This document shows, one piece after another, positions 47,172 to 56,203 of a stretch of 56,938 nt of DNA (positions are counted from its first letter, which is position 1; each line of letters starts with the position of its first letter). The DNA comes from VRUE01 sp963748075 (GTDB taxonomy: Bacteria; Actinomycetota; Thermoleophilia; Solirubrobacterales; 70-9), in contig CAVVHQ010000016.1 of NCBI GenBank assembly GCA_963748075.1, positions 1 through 56,938 of the forward strand, written 5' to 3'. The position numbers and the translations under genes were made by a program. The notes under the pieces are model-generated. The model was not told the origin of the DNA, ran no database searches, and was given only the letters and a program-made list of their open reading frames with translations.

Positions 47172-47738
47172 TTCGCTTTCCGCCGGGGCGCGCCCGGGCC
47201 GACGCCGCCGGACGGGGCTTCGTCGCGCTTCTTCGCTCGCCGCCGGCCGCTGCCTCGCCGCCTTGCCTTCGCCGTGGCGGCGGGTGGTGGTCGTCGGGCG
47301 GCGCCGTTTCCGGTTCGGGCTGTCGGGTTCTTCCTGCTTGGCTTCGGTTCCTTCTTCTTCGTCGCTTCTTCTTCTTCTTCGCGGTCTTCTTCTTCGCCTT
47401 CGGTCGGGCTTCGGCCGGGTCGATCGCTTCGCTGGTCGATTCTTCGCAGCTCGCGATCACTTCGTTCAGCTGCGCCGGCCCCTTGCTCGCAGCGCCCGCT
47501 TCAGCTTCGGGTCGACTCCGTCCAGCGCTTCGATCTGATCGCTCACCTGCTCGGCGCGCTTCGGCGCCGACGCAGTCGCCTTCGTCGGCGAGCTGCTTGA
47601 CCGTGTCGAGGTTGGCGGTGATCTCGCGCGCCGTCTCGCCGGGCAGCAGCTTGGCGCTTCGCCGCCGCAGGAGCCGAGCGCCGAGCCGCGGCGACGGCGA
47701 GCGCGAGGGCAAGCAACGGTACGGGGCAGACGAGGCAT
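47168..47738 (-). CDS. putative lipoprotein paired with the kinase (frameshifted)
   Basis: About 190 residues read across shifts. A hydrophobic signal (LVCPVPLLALALAVAAA) is followed by a Cys in GSCGGEA, a plausible lipobox. Then comes the helical segment LLPGETAREITANLDTVKQLADEGDCVGAE and LNEVIASCEES, and finally a very basic Lys-rich tail (PKAKKKTAKKKKK). The stop overlaps the kinase ATG (ATGA), so the two are coupled, and it may be the extracellular partner or a substrate of the kinase. No family is recognised, and the frame in the tail is unreliable. Confidence 0.6.
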
Positions 47739-47790
47739 CCGGCCGAGTCTAGAGAACGGCCTCGGGGGCGAGATTTACCCTGCAATGGCG

Positions 47791-48532
47791 TCATTGGCCG
47801 ACGTGGAGGCGGCTGGCGAGGCGCTCCGGCAGGCCGGCGGCGTCGATCGACGCGGCGGCCCGCTCGATGTCGTAGCGGACGCGGTGAAAGGGGGCCGTCC
47901 CCTCGTCGGTGTCGAGCTCGAGCCAGGCCGCCCGCGGGTCGCCGTCGCGGGGCTGGCCGACGCTGCCCGGGTTGACCAGCCAGCTGCCGCGCGCCGAGGT
48001 CGAGCAGCGCGCCGTCGCCGGCCTGGGCGCCGCGGACCGTCCGCCGGCGTCGCTCGCGGCGGGCGGGCGAAGAAGAGGGAGACGTGCGAGTGGCCGATCA
48101 GCGCGACCCGCTCGGGCTGGACGTCGAGGCAGGCGTCCGCCTGCTCGGCCGAGAGGACGTACTCCCAGACCGGGTCGCGCGGCGAGGCGTGGAAGAGGGC
48201 GATGCCGTCGCGCCGTCCGGCCGGCTCCAGCTCGCGCAGCATCTCCAGGTGCGGTCGGCGACGTTGTCGCGCGTCCAGGCGACCGCCTCGGCGGCGGCCT
48301 CGGAGAAGGCGGAGGCGTCGAGCACGCCCAGCACCGCGAGGTCGTGGTTGCCGACCAGGCAGAGGGAGCAGCGTTCCCGCACCAGGTCGGCGCAGGCGTC
48401 GGGCTCGGCCCCGTAGCCGACCACGTCGCCGAGGCACCAGATCTCCTCGACGCCGGCCGCGTCGATCGCCGCGAGGACGGCCTCGAGGGCGGGCAGGTTG
48501 GCGTGGATGTCGCTGATCACGGCGACTCGCAA
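47791..48532 (-). CDS. metallophosphoesterase (frameshifted)
   Basis: About 245 residues of the calcineurin-like/YfcE-type phosphoesterase family: VAVISDIHANLPALEAVLAA (metal Asp and His), WCLGDVVGYGAEPDACADLV, CLVGNHDLAVLG, ALFHASPRDPVWEYVLS and ALIGHSHVSLFF provide the metal ligands in order, and NPGSVGQPRDGDPRAAW follows. It starts at a TTG (48532), since no ATG or GTG precedes the first strand in frame. Substrates of this group include phosphodiesters and diadenosine polyphosphates. Shifts are apparent near 48255, 48060 and 47985. It is divergent from argS. Confidence 0.87.
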
Positions 48533-48578
48533 GGCTGCCAGCGTACCCTGGCGCGGTTGCGGTCCATACGATGGGACC

Positions 48579-50215
48579 GTGACCACGGCAGACTCGATCG
48601 CCGAGCTGCGCGCCGCCGTCGAGCGGGCGGCGCGCGCCGTGCGCGACGGCGAGCCGACCGGCCCGGAGCCGACCCTCGACCGGCCGCCGAAGCCCGAGCT
48701 GGGCGACTACAGCTCCAACGCCGCGATGCTGCTGGCCGCTCCGCTGGGCGAAGCGCCGCGCGAGGTGGCGGCGCGGCTCTGCGCCGAGCTGGAGGGCGAG
48801 CTGGGTGCCGCGGGCAGCCTTGCGCGGGTCGAGGTGGCTGGCCCCGGGTTCGTCAACCTGTTCATGTCGGACGACTGGTACCGGCGCGCGATGGCCCGCC
48901 TCGGCGCGGCCGGCGAGAGCCTCGGGCCGGCGCCGACCGAGCTCGCCGCAGCGCATCCTGGTGGAGTTCGTCTCCGCCAACCCGACCGGGCCGCTGCACG
49001 TCGGCGGCGGCCGCCACGCCGCCTACGGCGACTCGCTCGTCCGCCTGCTGGAGGCGGTCGGGCACGAGGTTGAGCGCGAGTTCTACGTCAACGACGCCGG
49101 CGGCCAGGTGCGAGCGCTTCGCCGCCTCGCTGGCGGCGCGGATCAGCGGCGGCGAGCCTCCCGAGGACGGCTACGAAGGGCCCTACGTCGACGGTCTCGC
49201 CGAGCGGCTGGCCGCGGAGGGAGTCGATCCGGCCGACCTCGAGGCGATCGGCCGGCGCGCCGTCGAGCTGGTCCTCGAGGGGGTGCGCTCGACCCTCGAC
49301 CGGTTCGGCGCCCGCTTCGACAACTGGTTCTCCGAGCGCGACCTCTACGCGCGCGGAGAGGTCGAGGAGGCGCTCGCCCGCCTCGAGCAGCGCGGCCACA
49401 CGTACAAGAGCGAAGGGGCGCTGTGGCTGCGCAGCACCGAGTTCGGCGACGACAAGGACCGGGTGCTGATCCGCGCCGGCGGCGAGCCGACCTACCTGGC
49501 GGCCGACGTCGCCTACCACCGCGACAAGCTGGATCGGGGCTTCGGCCGCCTGGTCGACGTGCTGGGCGCCGACCACCACGGCTACGCGCCGCGCATCCGA
49601 TCGGCGGTCGCCGCCCTCGGCGCCGACCCGGACAGACTGGAGGCGCTGATCATGAACCTGGTCCATATCGTCGAAGCGGGCGAGCGGGCGCAGATGTCGA
49701 AGCGCAGCGGCGATTTCGTCTCGCTCGACGACCTGGTCGACGACATCGGCGTCGACGCGAGCCGCTGGTTCATGCTCTGGCGCAGCCACGACACCCCGGT
49801 CGACCTCGACCTGGAGCTGGCGCGGCGTGCGTCGGCTGACAACCCCGTCTACTACGTCCAGTACGCGCACGCGCGGATCGCCAGCATCCTGCGCAAGGCC
49901 GGGGGGGAGGCGGGGGAGGCCGGGGCGCCGACCCCCGGCACGGCGCTGGTGCCCGCCGAGCGGAACCTGGTCAAGCGGCTGCTGGAGTTCCCCGACGAGG
50001 TCCGCGAGGCGGCGGCGCGGCGCGCTCCGCACCGCATCTGCGCCTACTCGACCGCGGTCGCCGCCGACTTCCACGCCTTCTACCGCGACTGCCAGGTGGT
50101 CGGCGCCGAGGGCGAGGGGGTGGAGCGGTCGCGGCTCGGCCTCTGCCTGCTGGTCAAGCGGACGATCGCGGAGGCGCTGGGACTGCTCGGCATCGCCGCC
50201 CCCGAGCGGATGTGA
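48579..50215 (+). CDS. argS: arginyl-tRNA synthetase (two frameshifts)
   Basis: About 545 residues. The class I HIGH-like motif appears in VEFVSANPTGPLHVGGGRHAAYGD, followed by REFYVNDAGGQ, YEGPYVDGLAERL, LGADHHGYAPRI, and the KMSKS-like motif QMSKRSGDFV. The C-terminal anticodon domain (ADNPVYYVQYAHARIASIL) is complete. Shifts near 48950 and 49110 are each one extra base; the remaining 1.1 kb is clean. The start is GTG 48579. It overlaps the next gene by 4 bases. Confidence 0.96.
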
Positions 50216-50853
50216 GGGTCCTGGCGGAGATCCCGGCCCGCACCTCTCCCGACCTGCGGGCGGGGACTCTGCGCCGCTGCGATCTCGAGGCCTACGGCGA
50301 CCTGCTGGACGGGCTCGGCGGCGCCCGTGCCGTGCTGGTGGCCGGGCACGGCGCGGGCAGGTGGGACGGCGCGGTCGGGCTGGCCGCCGCGGCCGCTGCG
50401 GCGGGAACCCGCACCGCGCTGCTCGAGTGCGAGCTGGCCCGGCCGGCGCTGGCCGAGGCGCTGGGGCTGGCGATCGCGCCGGGACTGCACGAGTACCTGC
50501 GCGGGACCGCCGACCCGGAGCGGATCCTCAAGCCGGTCGCCCTCGCCGGTCCCGGCTCGGCCGGGGCGAGCGAGCCGCTGGTCTGTGTGGTCGGCGGCCG
50601 TCCCACTTCCGAGGCCGCCGTGCTGCTCGGCTCGGAGCGCTTTCGCCACGCCGCCGCGAGCCTGCGCGACGCGTACGAGCTGCTGGTGATCGTCGCGCCC
50701 TCGCCGACACCCGACGACCCGGGCCCGCTCGCCGCCGCCGCGGCCGAGGCCGATACGGTCCTCGCCTGGCTCGACCGTGCCGGGTCGCCGTCGAACCTGC
50801 CGGTGCCGGTCACCGGCCTGGTGGTCCAGGCCGAGCCGGCTCAGAGGTCGTAG
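50212..50853 (+). CDS. P-loop-less BY-kinase/MinD-like protein
   Basis: A 213-residue intact frame coupled to argS. Its layout follows bacterial tyrosine kinases of the CpsD/Wzc type: strand RAVLVAGHGAGRWDGAVGLAAA where the P-loop should be, TALLECELARPALAEALGLAIAPGLHEYLRG in place of the DxDLRxP region, SEAAVLLGSERFRHAAASLRD, then YELLVIVAPSPTPDDPGPLA in place of the second Walker B. The P-loop lacks Lys-Thr/Ser and its Asp residues are also altered, so it should not hydrolyse ATP. Function is unknown; a similar decayed protein is at 24738-25367. Confidence 0.6.
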   Translation: MRVLAEIPARTSPDLRAGTLRRCDLEAYGDLLDGLGGARAVLVAGHGAGRWDGAVGLAAAAAAAGTRTALLECELARPALAEALGLAIAPGLHEYLRGTADPERILKPVALAGPGSAGASEPLVCVVGGRPTSEAAVLLGSERFRHAAASLRDAYELLVIVAPSPTPDDPGPLAAAAAEADTVLAWLDRAGSPSNLPVPVTGLVVQAEPAQRS

Positions 50854-51353
50854 CGGGCGAGGTCGGCGTCGAGGCGCTCCGCGTCCTCCCCCTGTGGGCC
50901 AGGCGCAGCCGGCGGCGCCGATTCCGCCGGGCGCGCAGCCCGGCGCCAGCGCCGCAGGCCGAACGCCAGGCCGAGCGCCGCGGCGACGAAGGCGATCGCC
51001 GGGACCAGGTAGGCGGAGAGGTCGAAGCCCGAGCCGCCGGGCAGGGCCAGCACGGCGGAGCCGTACTGGGCAACCAGGGCGTCCTTGATCTCCGCCTTGC
51101 TCTTGCCGGCGGCGATCTGGCGCTCGACGAAGGCCCGCTCGCGCTGCGCTTGCGGCGATTCGGCGAGCTGCAGCAGGGTGCCGCAGATCGGGCACATCAC
51201 CTCGTCTTCGATGTCCGGCAGGCTGGTCCGCGGCGTCGCCGCGAGCGCCGGGGCGGCGAGCAGGAGCGCTATCCCCAGCGCCACGAGCGAGGCGAGCCGC
51301 AGCCCTGGCGACTTTGTGGCGCATAGCGAAAGAAAGTCGCCAAGCGGGCTCAT
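50841..51353 (-). CDS. ccmH: CcmH/NrfF-family cytochrome c biogenesis protein
   Basis: A 170-residue membrane-anchored thiol-disulfide protein with a signal helix (LVALGIALLLAAPALAA), the redox motif in DEVMCPICGTLLQLAESPQAQ, then AGKSKAEIKDALVAQYGSAVLA, and a C-terminal membrane helix. It keeps apocytochrome c cysteines reduced before heme attachment. The ATG at 51353 overlaps the stop of the ccmG-like gene (ATGA). Its 3' end overlaps the convergent BY-kinase-like gene by 13 bases. The frame is intact. Confidence 0.93.
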   Translation of the reverse strand: MSPLGDFLSLCATKSPGLRLASLVALGIALLLAAPALAATPRTSLPDIEDEVMCPICGTLLQLAESPQAQRERAFVERQIAAGKSKAEIKDALVAQYGSAVLALPGGSGFDLSAYLVPAIAFVAAALGLAFGLRRWRRAARPAESAPPAAPGPQGEDAERLDADLARYDL

Positions 51354-51871
51354 TGCGCGCCTTCGACGATCGGAACGACCTGGTGGTCGAGGATCTGCTC
51401 GTCAACCGGGCCGCGCCAGATGAAGGCCAGCTTGCCCTGCGGGTCGACGAGGAAGTTCTCGGGGACGCCGGTGGAGCCGAAGGCGGCGCTCCGCTCGTCG
51501 CCTACCGAGCGCAGCTGCGGGTAGCTGACCCTGAACTCGCGCAGGAAGGCGAGCGCGTCCTCGCTGTTGTCCTGCACGTCGATGCCGAGCACCCGCAGGT
51601 TGCGGCCCCGGTGGCGCCGCGCGAAGCGGTCCAGCAGCGGCGCCTCGCGGCGGCAGGGCGTGCACCAGGAGGCCCAGAGGTTGACCAGCACCCAGTGTCC
51701 GCGGTAATCGGCGATTTCCCCCTGCCCCGTGTCGCCGAGCACCGGCAGGGCCCGGTCGGGCACCGGGTCGCCGACCGCGAGGCTGGCCTCGCCCTTGCTC
51801 AGCAGGCCGAAGCCGAGCAGGCCGATCACGGCGAGCACGGCGAGGGTGGCGGCGAAGGCGCGGGCGCTCAC
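51350..51871 (-). CDS. ccmG: CcmG/ResA-type thioredoxin
   Basis: A 173-residue membrane-tethered thioredoxin. It has an N-terminal helix (FAATLAVLAVIGLLGFGLL), then HWVLVNLWASWCTPCRREAP with the CTPC active site and GSTGVPENFLVDPQGKLAF with the cis-Pro region. Length and motifs fit CcmG/DsbE/ResA, which works with CcmH in cytochrome c maturation. The GTG at 51871 is chosen because it lies directly before the signal helix; the frame is open further upstream. No other ccm genes are in the window. Confidence 0.92.
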   Translation of the reverse strand: MSARAFAATLAVLAVIGLLGFGLLSKGEASLAVGDPVPDRALPVLGDTGQGEIADYRGHWVLVNLWASWCTPCRREAPLLDRFARRHRGRNLRVLGIDVQDNSEDALAFLREFRVSYPQLRSVGDERSAAFGSTGVPENFLVDPQGKLAFIWRGPVDEQILDHQVVPIVEGAQ

Positions 51872-51955
51872 AGCCCCGCGAAGGTTAGCCCTCGCCAACG
51901 CCCGGCCCGGCCGTCGGGTCCGCCTGCTGTACGGTGAGATTCGGCACATCGGCTC

Positions 51956-53595
51956 ATGTTCTTCCTCTCATCCCATCCTGAGCCCGTTGCGGGCCGGCGG
52001 GTCTCTCGCCTGGCGATCGCGGCGGCGCTTGCGCTGGCGCTGGCGGCGGCGGCCGTCTGGCTGGCGCCGCTCCCGACGGCGACCGCGCGGTCGTTCAGCT
52101 TCGGGACCGGCGACGTGCCCGACCTGGCGCTCGACCGCGGCGGGACCGCGCATCTCGTCTGGGCCGGCGAATCGGGGGTGCTCTACTGCGGCATCATTCG
52201 CGGCGGGGAAGCCTGCGGGAAACCCCGGCGCCCTTTACGGGCGTGGGCTGACGAGCGGGGCGCCCGCACGTCCTGGTGGCCGGGCGTGGCCGGCTGGTCG
52301 TCAGCCTCGGCGACGGACCGTGCGCGGAATCGCGCCGGGCCTCGGCTACTGCACCTACGTGCGCCGCTCGCCCAATGACGGCGTGAGCTTCGATCCGCCG
52401 CAGGCGATCGCCGCGCCGGAAGGGCCGCCGAACCGCTGAGTCGGCCCGAACTCCTTCGGCGACGCCGTGTACGGGCCCGGAGAATCGATCTCCTACGCGA
52501 GCGCGACGAGCGCCGTCTTCTTCACCAACGCGCCGCTGACGGGCGGGATCGAGCATCGCTTCGCGCAGCTCGCCGAACCCCGAGCCCGGCGGGACCGGCG
52601 CCGTCCTCGGCCTGACCGGGACGACGCCGGTCGTCGCGTTCGCCGATACCGGCGAACCGCAGACGCTCTACTGGCAGGCCTACCGCGGCCCGGCCGGCCT
52701 CGACGAAGCGGCGGGCTGGACGCCTCCGCAGCCGATCGAGAGCGGTGTCCAGGTGATCGAAAACGACGCGATTGCGAGCGGCCCCGGGGGGCTGTTCGTG
52801 ATGTACCAGCGCGGCTCCGGCGCGGGGTGCGCAGCGCCTCGTCGTGCGGCGCTTCACCGGCGGGGGATTCGGTCCGGCCACCCCGATCGGCGAACCGATT
52901 CGCTCCGGCGGCCGACCCGGTTCCCGCCGACCTCGCCGAGGACGCGCTCGGGGCGCCTGCACGCGGTCTGGATCGACTACCGCTCCAACCGCCTCCGCGC
53001 GGCGGCTTCGACGGCCGGCGGCGCCGTCTGGGGGAAGCCGCTCACGATCGCCTCCGGCAAGGCGATCGCCTCGATCGCGCAGCCGCTGTTTCCACGGCTC
53101 GACCTCGCCGCAGCCCCGGACGGCCTTGGCTACGCAGTCTGGACGGCCGGCGAAAGTCGGCATCGAGGCGAAGGCTTCGACCTCCGCGCGGCGCAGCTGG
53201 AACCGCCCGGCCCGCACGGCGCCTGTCGGCTGCCGAACTGTCTCATCCTCGGTGGCAGGCCAGCGCGTGCAAGCGGGAACAAGAGGTTCGAACTCCGGGT
53301 GCGGGTCGCGAGCTGCGCGCCGAAGAAGCTGAAGGCGGAGGCGAAGGTCGGGATCGCGCCGCGGCGCGGCTCGAAGGTGAGGGCGAGGCTGCGCAGGGTC
53401 GCGCTGCGGCTCGACGGCGGCAAGCGGCGGGAAGCCGGCGGGAGACCGCCCGCGGCGTCCTTCTCGTTCCCCCGGACGGCGCGCGGGGGCCGACACAGGC
53501 TGGTGGCGAAGCTGGCGCTGAGCGTGGCAAGCGGCCACGGTGGGGCGAAAACCAGGAAGCTGACCCTGAGCGAGGCCTTCGCCTCTTGTCCGTGA
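51956..53595 (+). CDS. secreted protein with beta-propeller-like repeats (frameshifted)
   Basis: A signal peptide (LAIAAALALALAAAAVWLAPL) is followed by about 520 residues read across several shifts. Repeated segments such as DVPDLALDRGGTAHLVWAGESG, EDALGRLHAVWIDYRSNRLR and APDGLGYAVWTAGES suggest sialidase/BNR-type propeller blades. The C-terminal 110 residues are a basic domain (ELRVRVASCAPKKLKAEAKVG ... RHRLVAKLALSVASG) that may bind the cell wall. No enzyme signature is visible. Shifts are apparent near 52210, 52270, 52320, 52440, 52585, 52830, 52912 and 53155. Function is unknown. Confidence 0.6.
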
Positions 53596-53665
53596 GAGAA
53601 AGGCCGGCGCGATCTGCCGCGTTGCTTGTCCCTAGAATGGCTTGGGAGTCAGGAATCCCAGCCAC

Positions 53666-53738
53666 GCGGACGTAGCTCAGCTGGTAGAGCGCGAGCTTCC
53701 CAAGCTCGAGGTCGCGGGTTCGAGACCCGTCGTCCGCT
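53666..53738 (+). tRNA. tRNA-Gly (anticodon CCC)
   Basis: A full cloverleaf is visible: acceptor GCGGACG pairs with CGTCCGC, D arm GCTC...GAGC, anticodon stem CGAGC/GCTCG with loop TTCCCAA (anticodon CCC), T stem GCGGG/CCCGT with loop TTCGAGA, discriminator T. The 3' CCA is not encoded. It reads GGG codons. Confidence 0.95.
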
Positions 53739-53750
53739 TCTTTCACCGCT

Positions 53751-53807
53751 CTGTAGAGCCAAAATCTCGACGGTGGTTCTAAAGCCGTTCCGAACTTGGC
53801 TCTACAG
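53751..53807. repeat. 12-bp perfect inverted repeat after tRNA-Gly
   Basis: CTGTAGAGCCAA (53751-53762) is the exact reverse complement of TTGGCTCTACAG (53796-53807), with a 33-base spacer. It starts 12 bases after the tRNA. It may be the tRNA terminator or a relic of an integration site. The following stretch to 54005 is less GC-biased than its surroundings and contains no gene I can support. Confidence 0.55.
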
Positions 53808-54005
53808 CTCGAATCGCCTAGGCAGGCTTCTCGCTTGCACACCAAAACTACCGTCCGGCTCAGAGGGCTGCGCGGCCCTTCGGAGCAACTACCCCGTCGA
53901 GTGGGGGCCGGCAAGGCGTCGACCGATGCCGCCGCACGCCACACGGGAGCACGATGCGATCGAGGCACGACGCCTCCTTCTCGTCCAAAGCGGGAGTGGG
54001 GCTGT

Positions 54006-55337
54006 CTAGGTCTCAGCGGCGAAGATCCGCCACGGTCCGGGAACGCCCTTGAGCTCGTGCTCTCCGCGGTCGGTCAGTCTCTGGCCTGAGCCGACGACGA
54101 GGTCGCGGACGGTGCTGCTGACGAGCACCTCTCCGGGTCCGGCGAGGCCGCTGACGCGGGAGCCGATGTGGACCGCCAATCCGCCAACGTCGTCATCGGG
54201 GAGCAGCTCGCACTCGCCGGTGTGCAGACCAGCGCGAATCTCCAGGTCCAGGTCATGGACCCGGTCGCGGATCGCGGTCGCGCTGCTGATCGCGCGGCTC
54301 GGGCCATCGAATATTGCGAGCGCCCCGTCGCCGAGCGACTTCACGAAGCGCCCGCGGTGGCGTTCGACCTCCTCGCACACCAGGCTGTCATGGCGCTCGA
54401 GCAGCGACCGCCAGGCACCATCGCCAAGCTCTGCGGCACGCTCGGTCGAGCCGACGATGTCGGTGAAGAGCACCGTGGCCAGCACGCGATCACTGACGAC
54501 CGGTCGCCGCGCGCCGGTGAGGAAGTGCTGGATCTCATCGGCGACCTCGTCCTCGTGGCCGATCCAGAAAGCCTCCTCCCCGGGAAGCTCGACGTAGCGG
54601 GCGTGCGGGATGTGCTCGGCGATGTAGCGCGAGTGGCGCTCATCAAGGTAGGGGTCCTTGTCAAGGCGCAGCACCAGCGTCGGGCACTGCACGCTGGGGA
54701 GCACGTCGCGCACATCCGTCTCGCCGATCATTTCTAGCGCGGCGGCCGCGGCGCCGGGACTCATCGCCAGGCGCTGCAGGCGCGCCATCGCGCGTCGCTG
54801 CCGTTCGTCCGGACCGGCGATCAGGGCGGCCAATGGGTTGTCGGGCGAGTCGGTACCCCAGGTCTCGACGATGGTCTGAACGAACTCGGCGCGCTCGTCG
54901 ACGCTCGGCGCCCACTCGTACCCCGGTCCCTCAACCAGGCGGGGCTGCGGCGAGATCAGGACGAGCGCCCGCACCAGGTCCGGATGGGAGGCCGCGAACA
55001 GCGCCGTCAAGCCGCAGCCCTCGGCGTAGGAGATCAGCACCGGCTGCTCGGAGCCGACCGCCTCGATCACCGCCTTGACGTCATCGATCTCAGCCTCCAG
55101 CGGCGTCTTCCCGATGATCCCGTCGGACATCCCGCTCCCCCGCCTCTCGATCAGGGTCAGCCGGGAAAACGACGAGAGCCCCAAGTACAGGCGCGAGAAG
55201 GGCTCCAGCTCCCAGGACATCTCGATGTTCGACAGATACGCCGGGACCAGCACTACGTCGAGCGATGCCTCGCCGATGACCTGGTAGGCGATCTGCAGAT
55301 CACCGCTGCGCGCGTAACGAGTCTCCGGAAGGTCCAC
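54006..55337 (-). CDS. alpha/beta-hydrolase-like domain fused to class III adenylate cyclase
   Basis: A 443-residue cytoplasmic protein. Residues about 1-265 form an alpha/beta-hydrolase fold (VVLVPAYLSNIEMSWE, LIERRGSGMSD, PDLVRALVLISP, CPTLVLRLDKDPYLDERHSRYIAEHIPHA). The nucleophile elbow reads SYAEG where catalysis needs GxSxG, so Ser is replaced by Ala and the domain is probably a ligand sensor. Residues about 275-443 are a class III cyclase: VLFTDIVGST and SLGDGALAIFDGP carry the metal Asp residues, and DVGGLAVHIGSRVSGLAGPGEVLVSS follows. The start is GTG 55337. No frameshift is seen. It should make cAMP in response to an unknown cue. Confidence 0.88.
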   Translation of the reverse strand: MDLPETRYARSGDLQIAYQVIGEASLDVVLVPAYLSNIEMSWELEPFSRLYLGLSSFSRLTLIERRGSGMSDGIIGKTPLEAEIDDVKAVIEAVGSEQPVLISYAEGCGLTALFAASHPDLVRALVLISPQPRLVEGPGYEWAPSVDERAEFVQTIVETWGTDSPDNPLAALIAGPDERQRRAMARLQRLAMSPGAAAAALEMIGETDVRDVLPSVQCPTLVLRLDKDPYLDERHSRYIAEHIPHARYVELPGEEAFWIGHEDEVADEIQHFLTGARRPVVSDRVLATVLFTDIVGSTERAAELGDGAWRSLLERHDSLVCEEVERHRGRFVKSLGDGALAIFDGPSRAISSATAIRDRVHDLDLEIRAGLHTGECELLPDDDVGGLAVHIGSRVSGLAGPGEVLVSSTVRDLVVGSGQRLTDRGEHELKGVPGPWRIFAAET

Positions 55338-55616
55338 CGGGCCACACGCTACCCGTGGCCCCCCTTCCGGAGCACAGCGGCATCTCCGCGCTCCCGCTCC
55401 GCCCGAAAAGCAGCTCTCCTGGCCTCGCTGAAGCGCCCCCTGGGGATCGTCTGGCTGGGGGCTTGCTGTCGTCGAGTTAGCGGAGTCCGCTCGACGGCTG
55501 CTAGCGGCATCGGTCCTGCGGAACCGCCTTGCTTGCGCAAGGTCGTGACGATGTGGGCTCCGAATTCGTCCAGACTGCGCGCCACTCGCGCGGATTGTTC
55601 TGTCAGAATCCCGCCT
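55338..55616. other. intergenic region between divergent genes
   Basis: This 279-base gap separates the cyclase gene (minus) from the coiled-coil protein (plus) and must hold both promoters. GC is slightly lower than nearby. The plus frame of the coiled-coil gene stays open upstream to an ATG near 55554, so a longer N-terminus is possible. I see no RNA gene or repeat in it. Confidence 0.4.
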
Positions 55617-56060
55617 ATGCGACGAAGGGAATCGTCTGAGCGGCTGGAGCGCCACATGGAGCGCGGCGAGGAGCTGATGGAGCTCAACCGTGTCGCCTTC
55701 GACCGCAACCTGGCCGCGTTCGACCGCAATACCCAGGCCTTCGAGCGAGTGATGGCGGCGCTGGACCGCTTTGAGCAGACGTCTGAGGAACAGCAGATCT
55801 TTATTCGCGACATCAACCGCAGGAACGAGGTTGTGACGCAGCAGATCGTCCGCGACCACCAGGAGTTCATGAAGGCGCTGAACGTGCGAGACGAGAAGGC
55901 CGAGCGCGACCGGGAGAAGGCCGAGCGCGACCGGGAGAAGGCGGATCGCAAGACCGACGAGATCCTGGTTGAGCTGAGGGACTTGCGGCAAGAGTCGAAG
56001 GCTCAGCGTCAGGCGCTCTTGGCCATGATCGATCGCCTGCCGCCCGCCGACGCCGCCTAG
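55617..56060 (+). CDS. coiled-coil protein of unknown function
   Basis: A 147-residue, highly charged helical protein. Heptad-like patterns are clear (ELMELNRVAFDRNLAAFDRN, TQAFERVMAALDRFEQTSEE), and there is an exact tandem repeat of seven residues, EKAERDR, twice, followed by EKADRKTDEILVELRDL. No membrane segment is visible. It resembles small actinobacterial coiled-coil proteins with no assigned role. The ATG at 55617 is chosen as the first start in the charged region; ATG 55554 in frame is an alternative. It ends 143 bases before clpX. Confidence 0.65.
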   Translation: MRRRESSERLERHMERGEELMELNRVAFDRNLAAFDRNTQAFERVMAALDRFEQTSEEQQIFIRDINRRNEVVTQQIVRDHQEFMKALNVRDEKAERDREKAERDREKADRKTDEILVELRDLRQESKAQRQALLAMIDRLPPADAA

Positions 56061-56166
56061 CGCACGCAAGCGACCGCCCGGAGGAAGGGACGGCGCCGGC
56101 CACGGAGTAAACGAGCGAACCGACAAGGCCGGGTTGCCGTCCCCTCTAAGCTTTGGGGCGCGACGC

Positions 56167-56182
56167 CGGTAGGCGACTACCG
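56167..56182 (+). promoter_or_regulatory. GNRA-capped hairpin upstream of clpX
   Basis: CGGTAG-GCGA-CTACCG forms a perfect 6-bp stem with a GCGA (GNRA) tetraloop. Flanking GGGG (56155-56158) and CCCC (56183-56186) can extend it over a bulge. It ends a few bases before the AAGGAGG ribosome site of clpX, so it could affect translation initiation or mRNA stability. Confidence 0.5.
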
Positions 56183-56203
56183 CCCCGCAAGGAGGGGATT
56201 CCG

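Noticed and set aside
53243..53968. Minus-strand frame of 241 codons running through the tRNA-Gly
   Set aside because: It contains DDGSRTRDLELGKLALYQ, the familiar false translation of the antisense of a tRNA gene.
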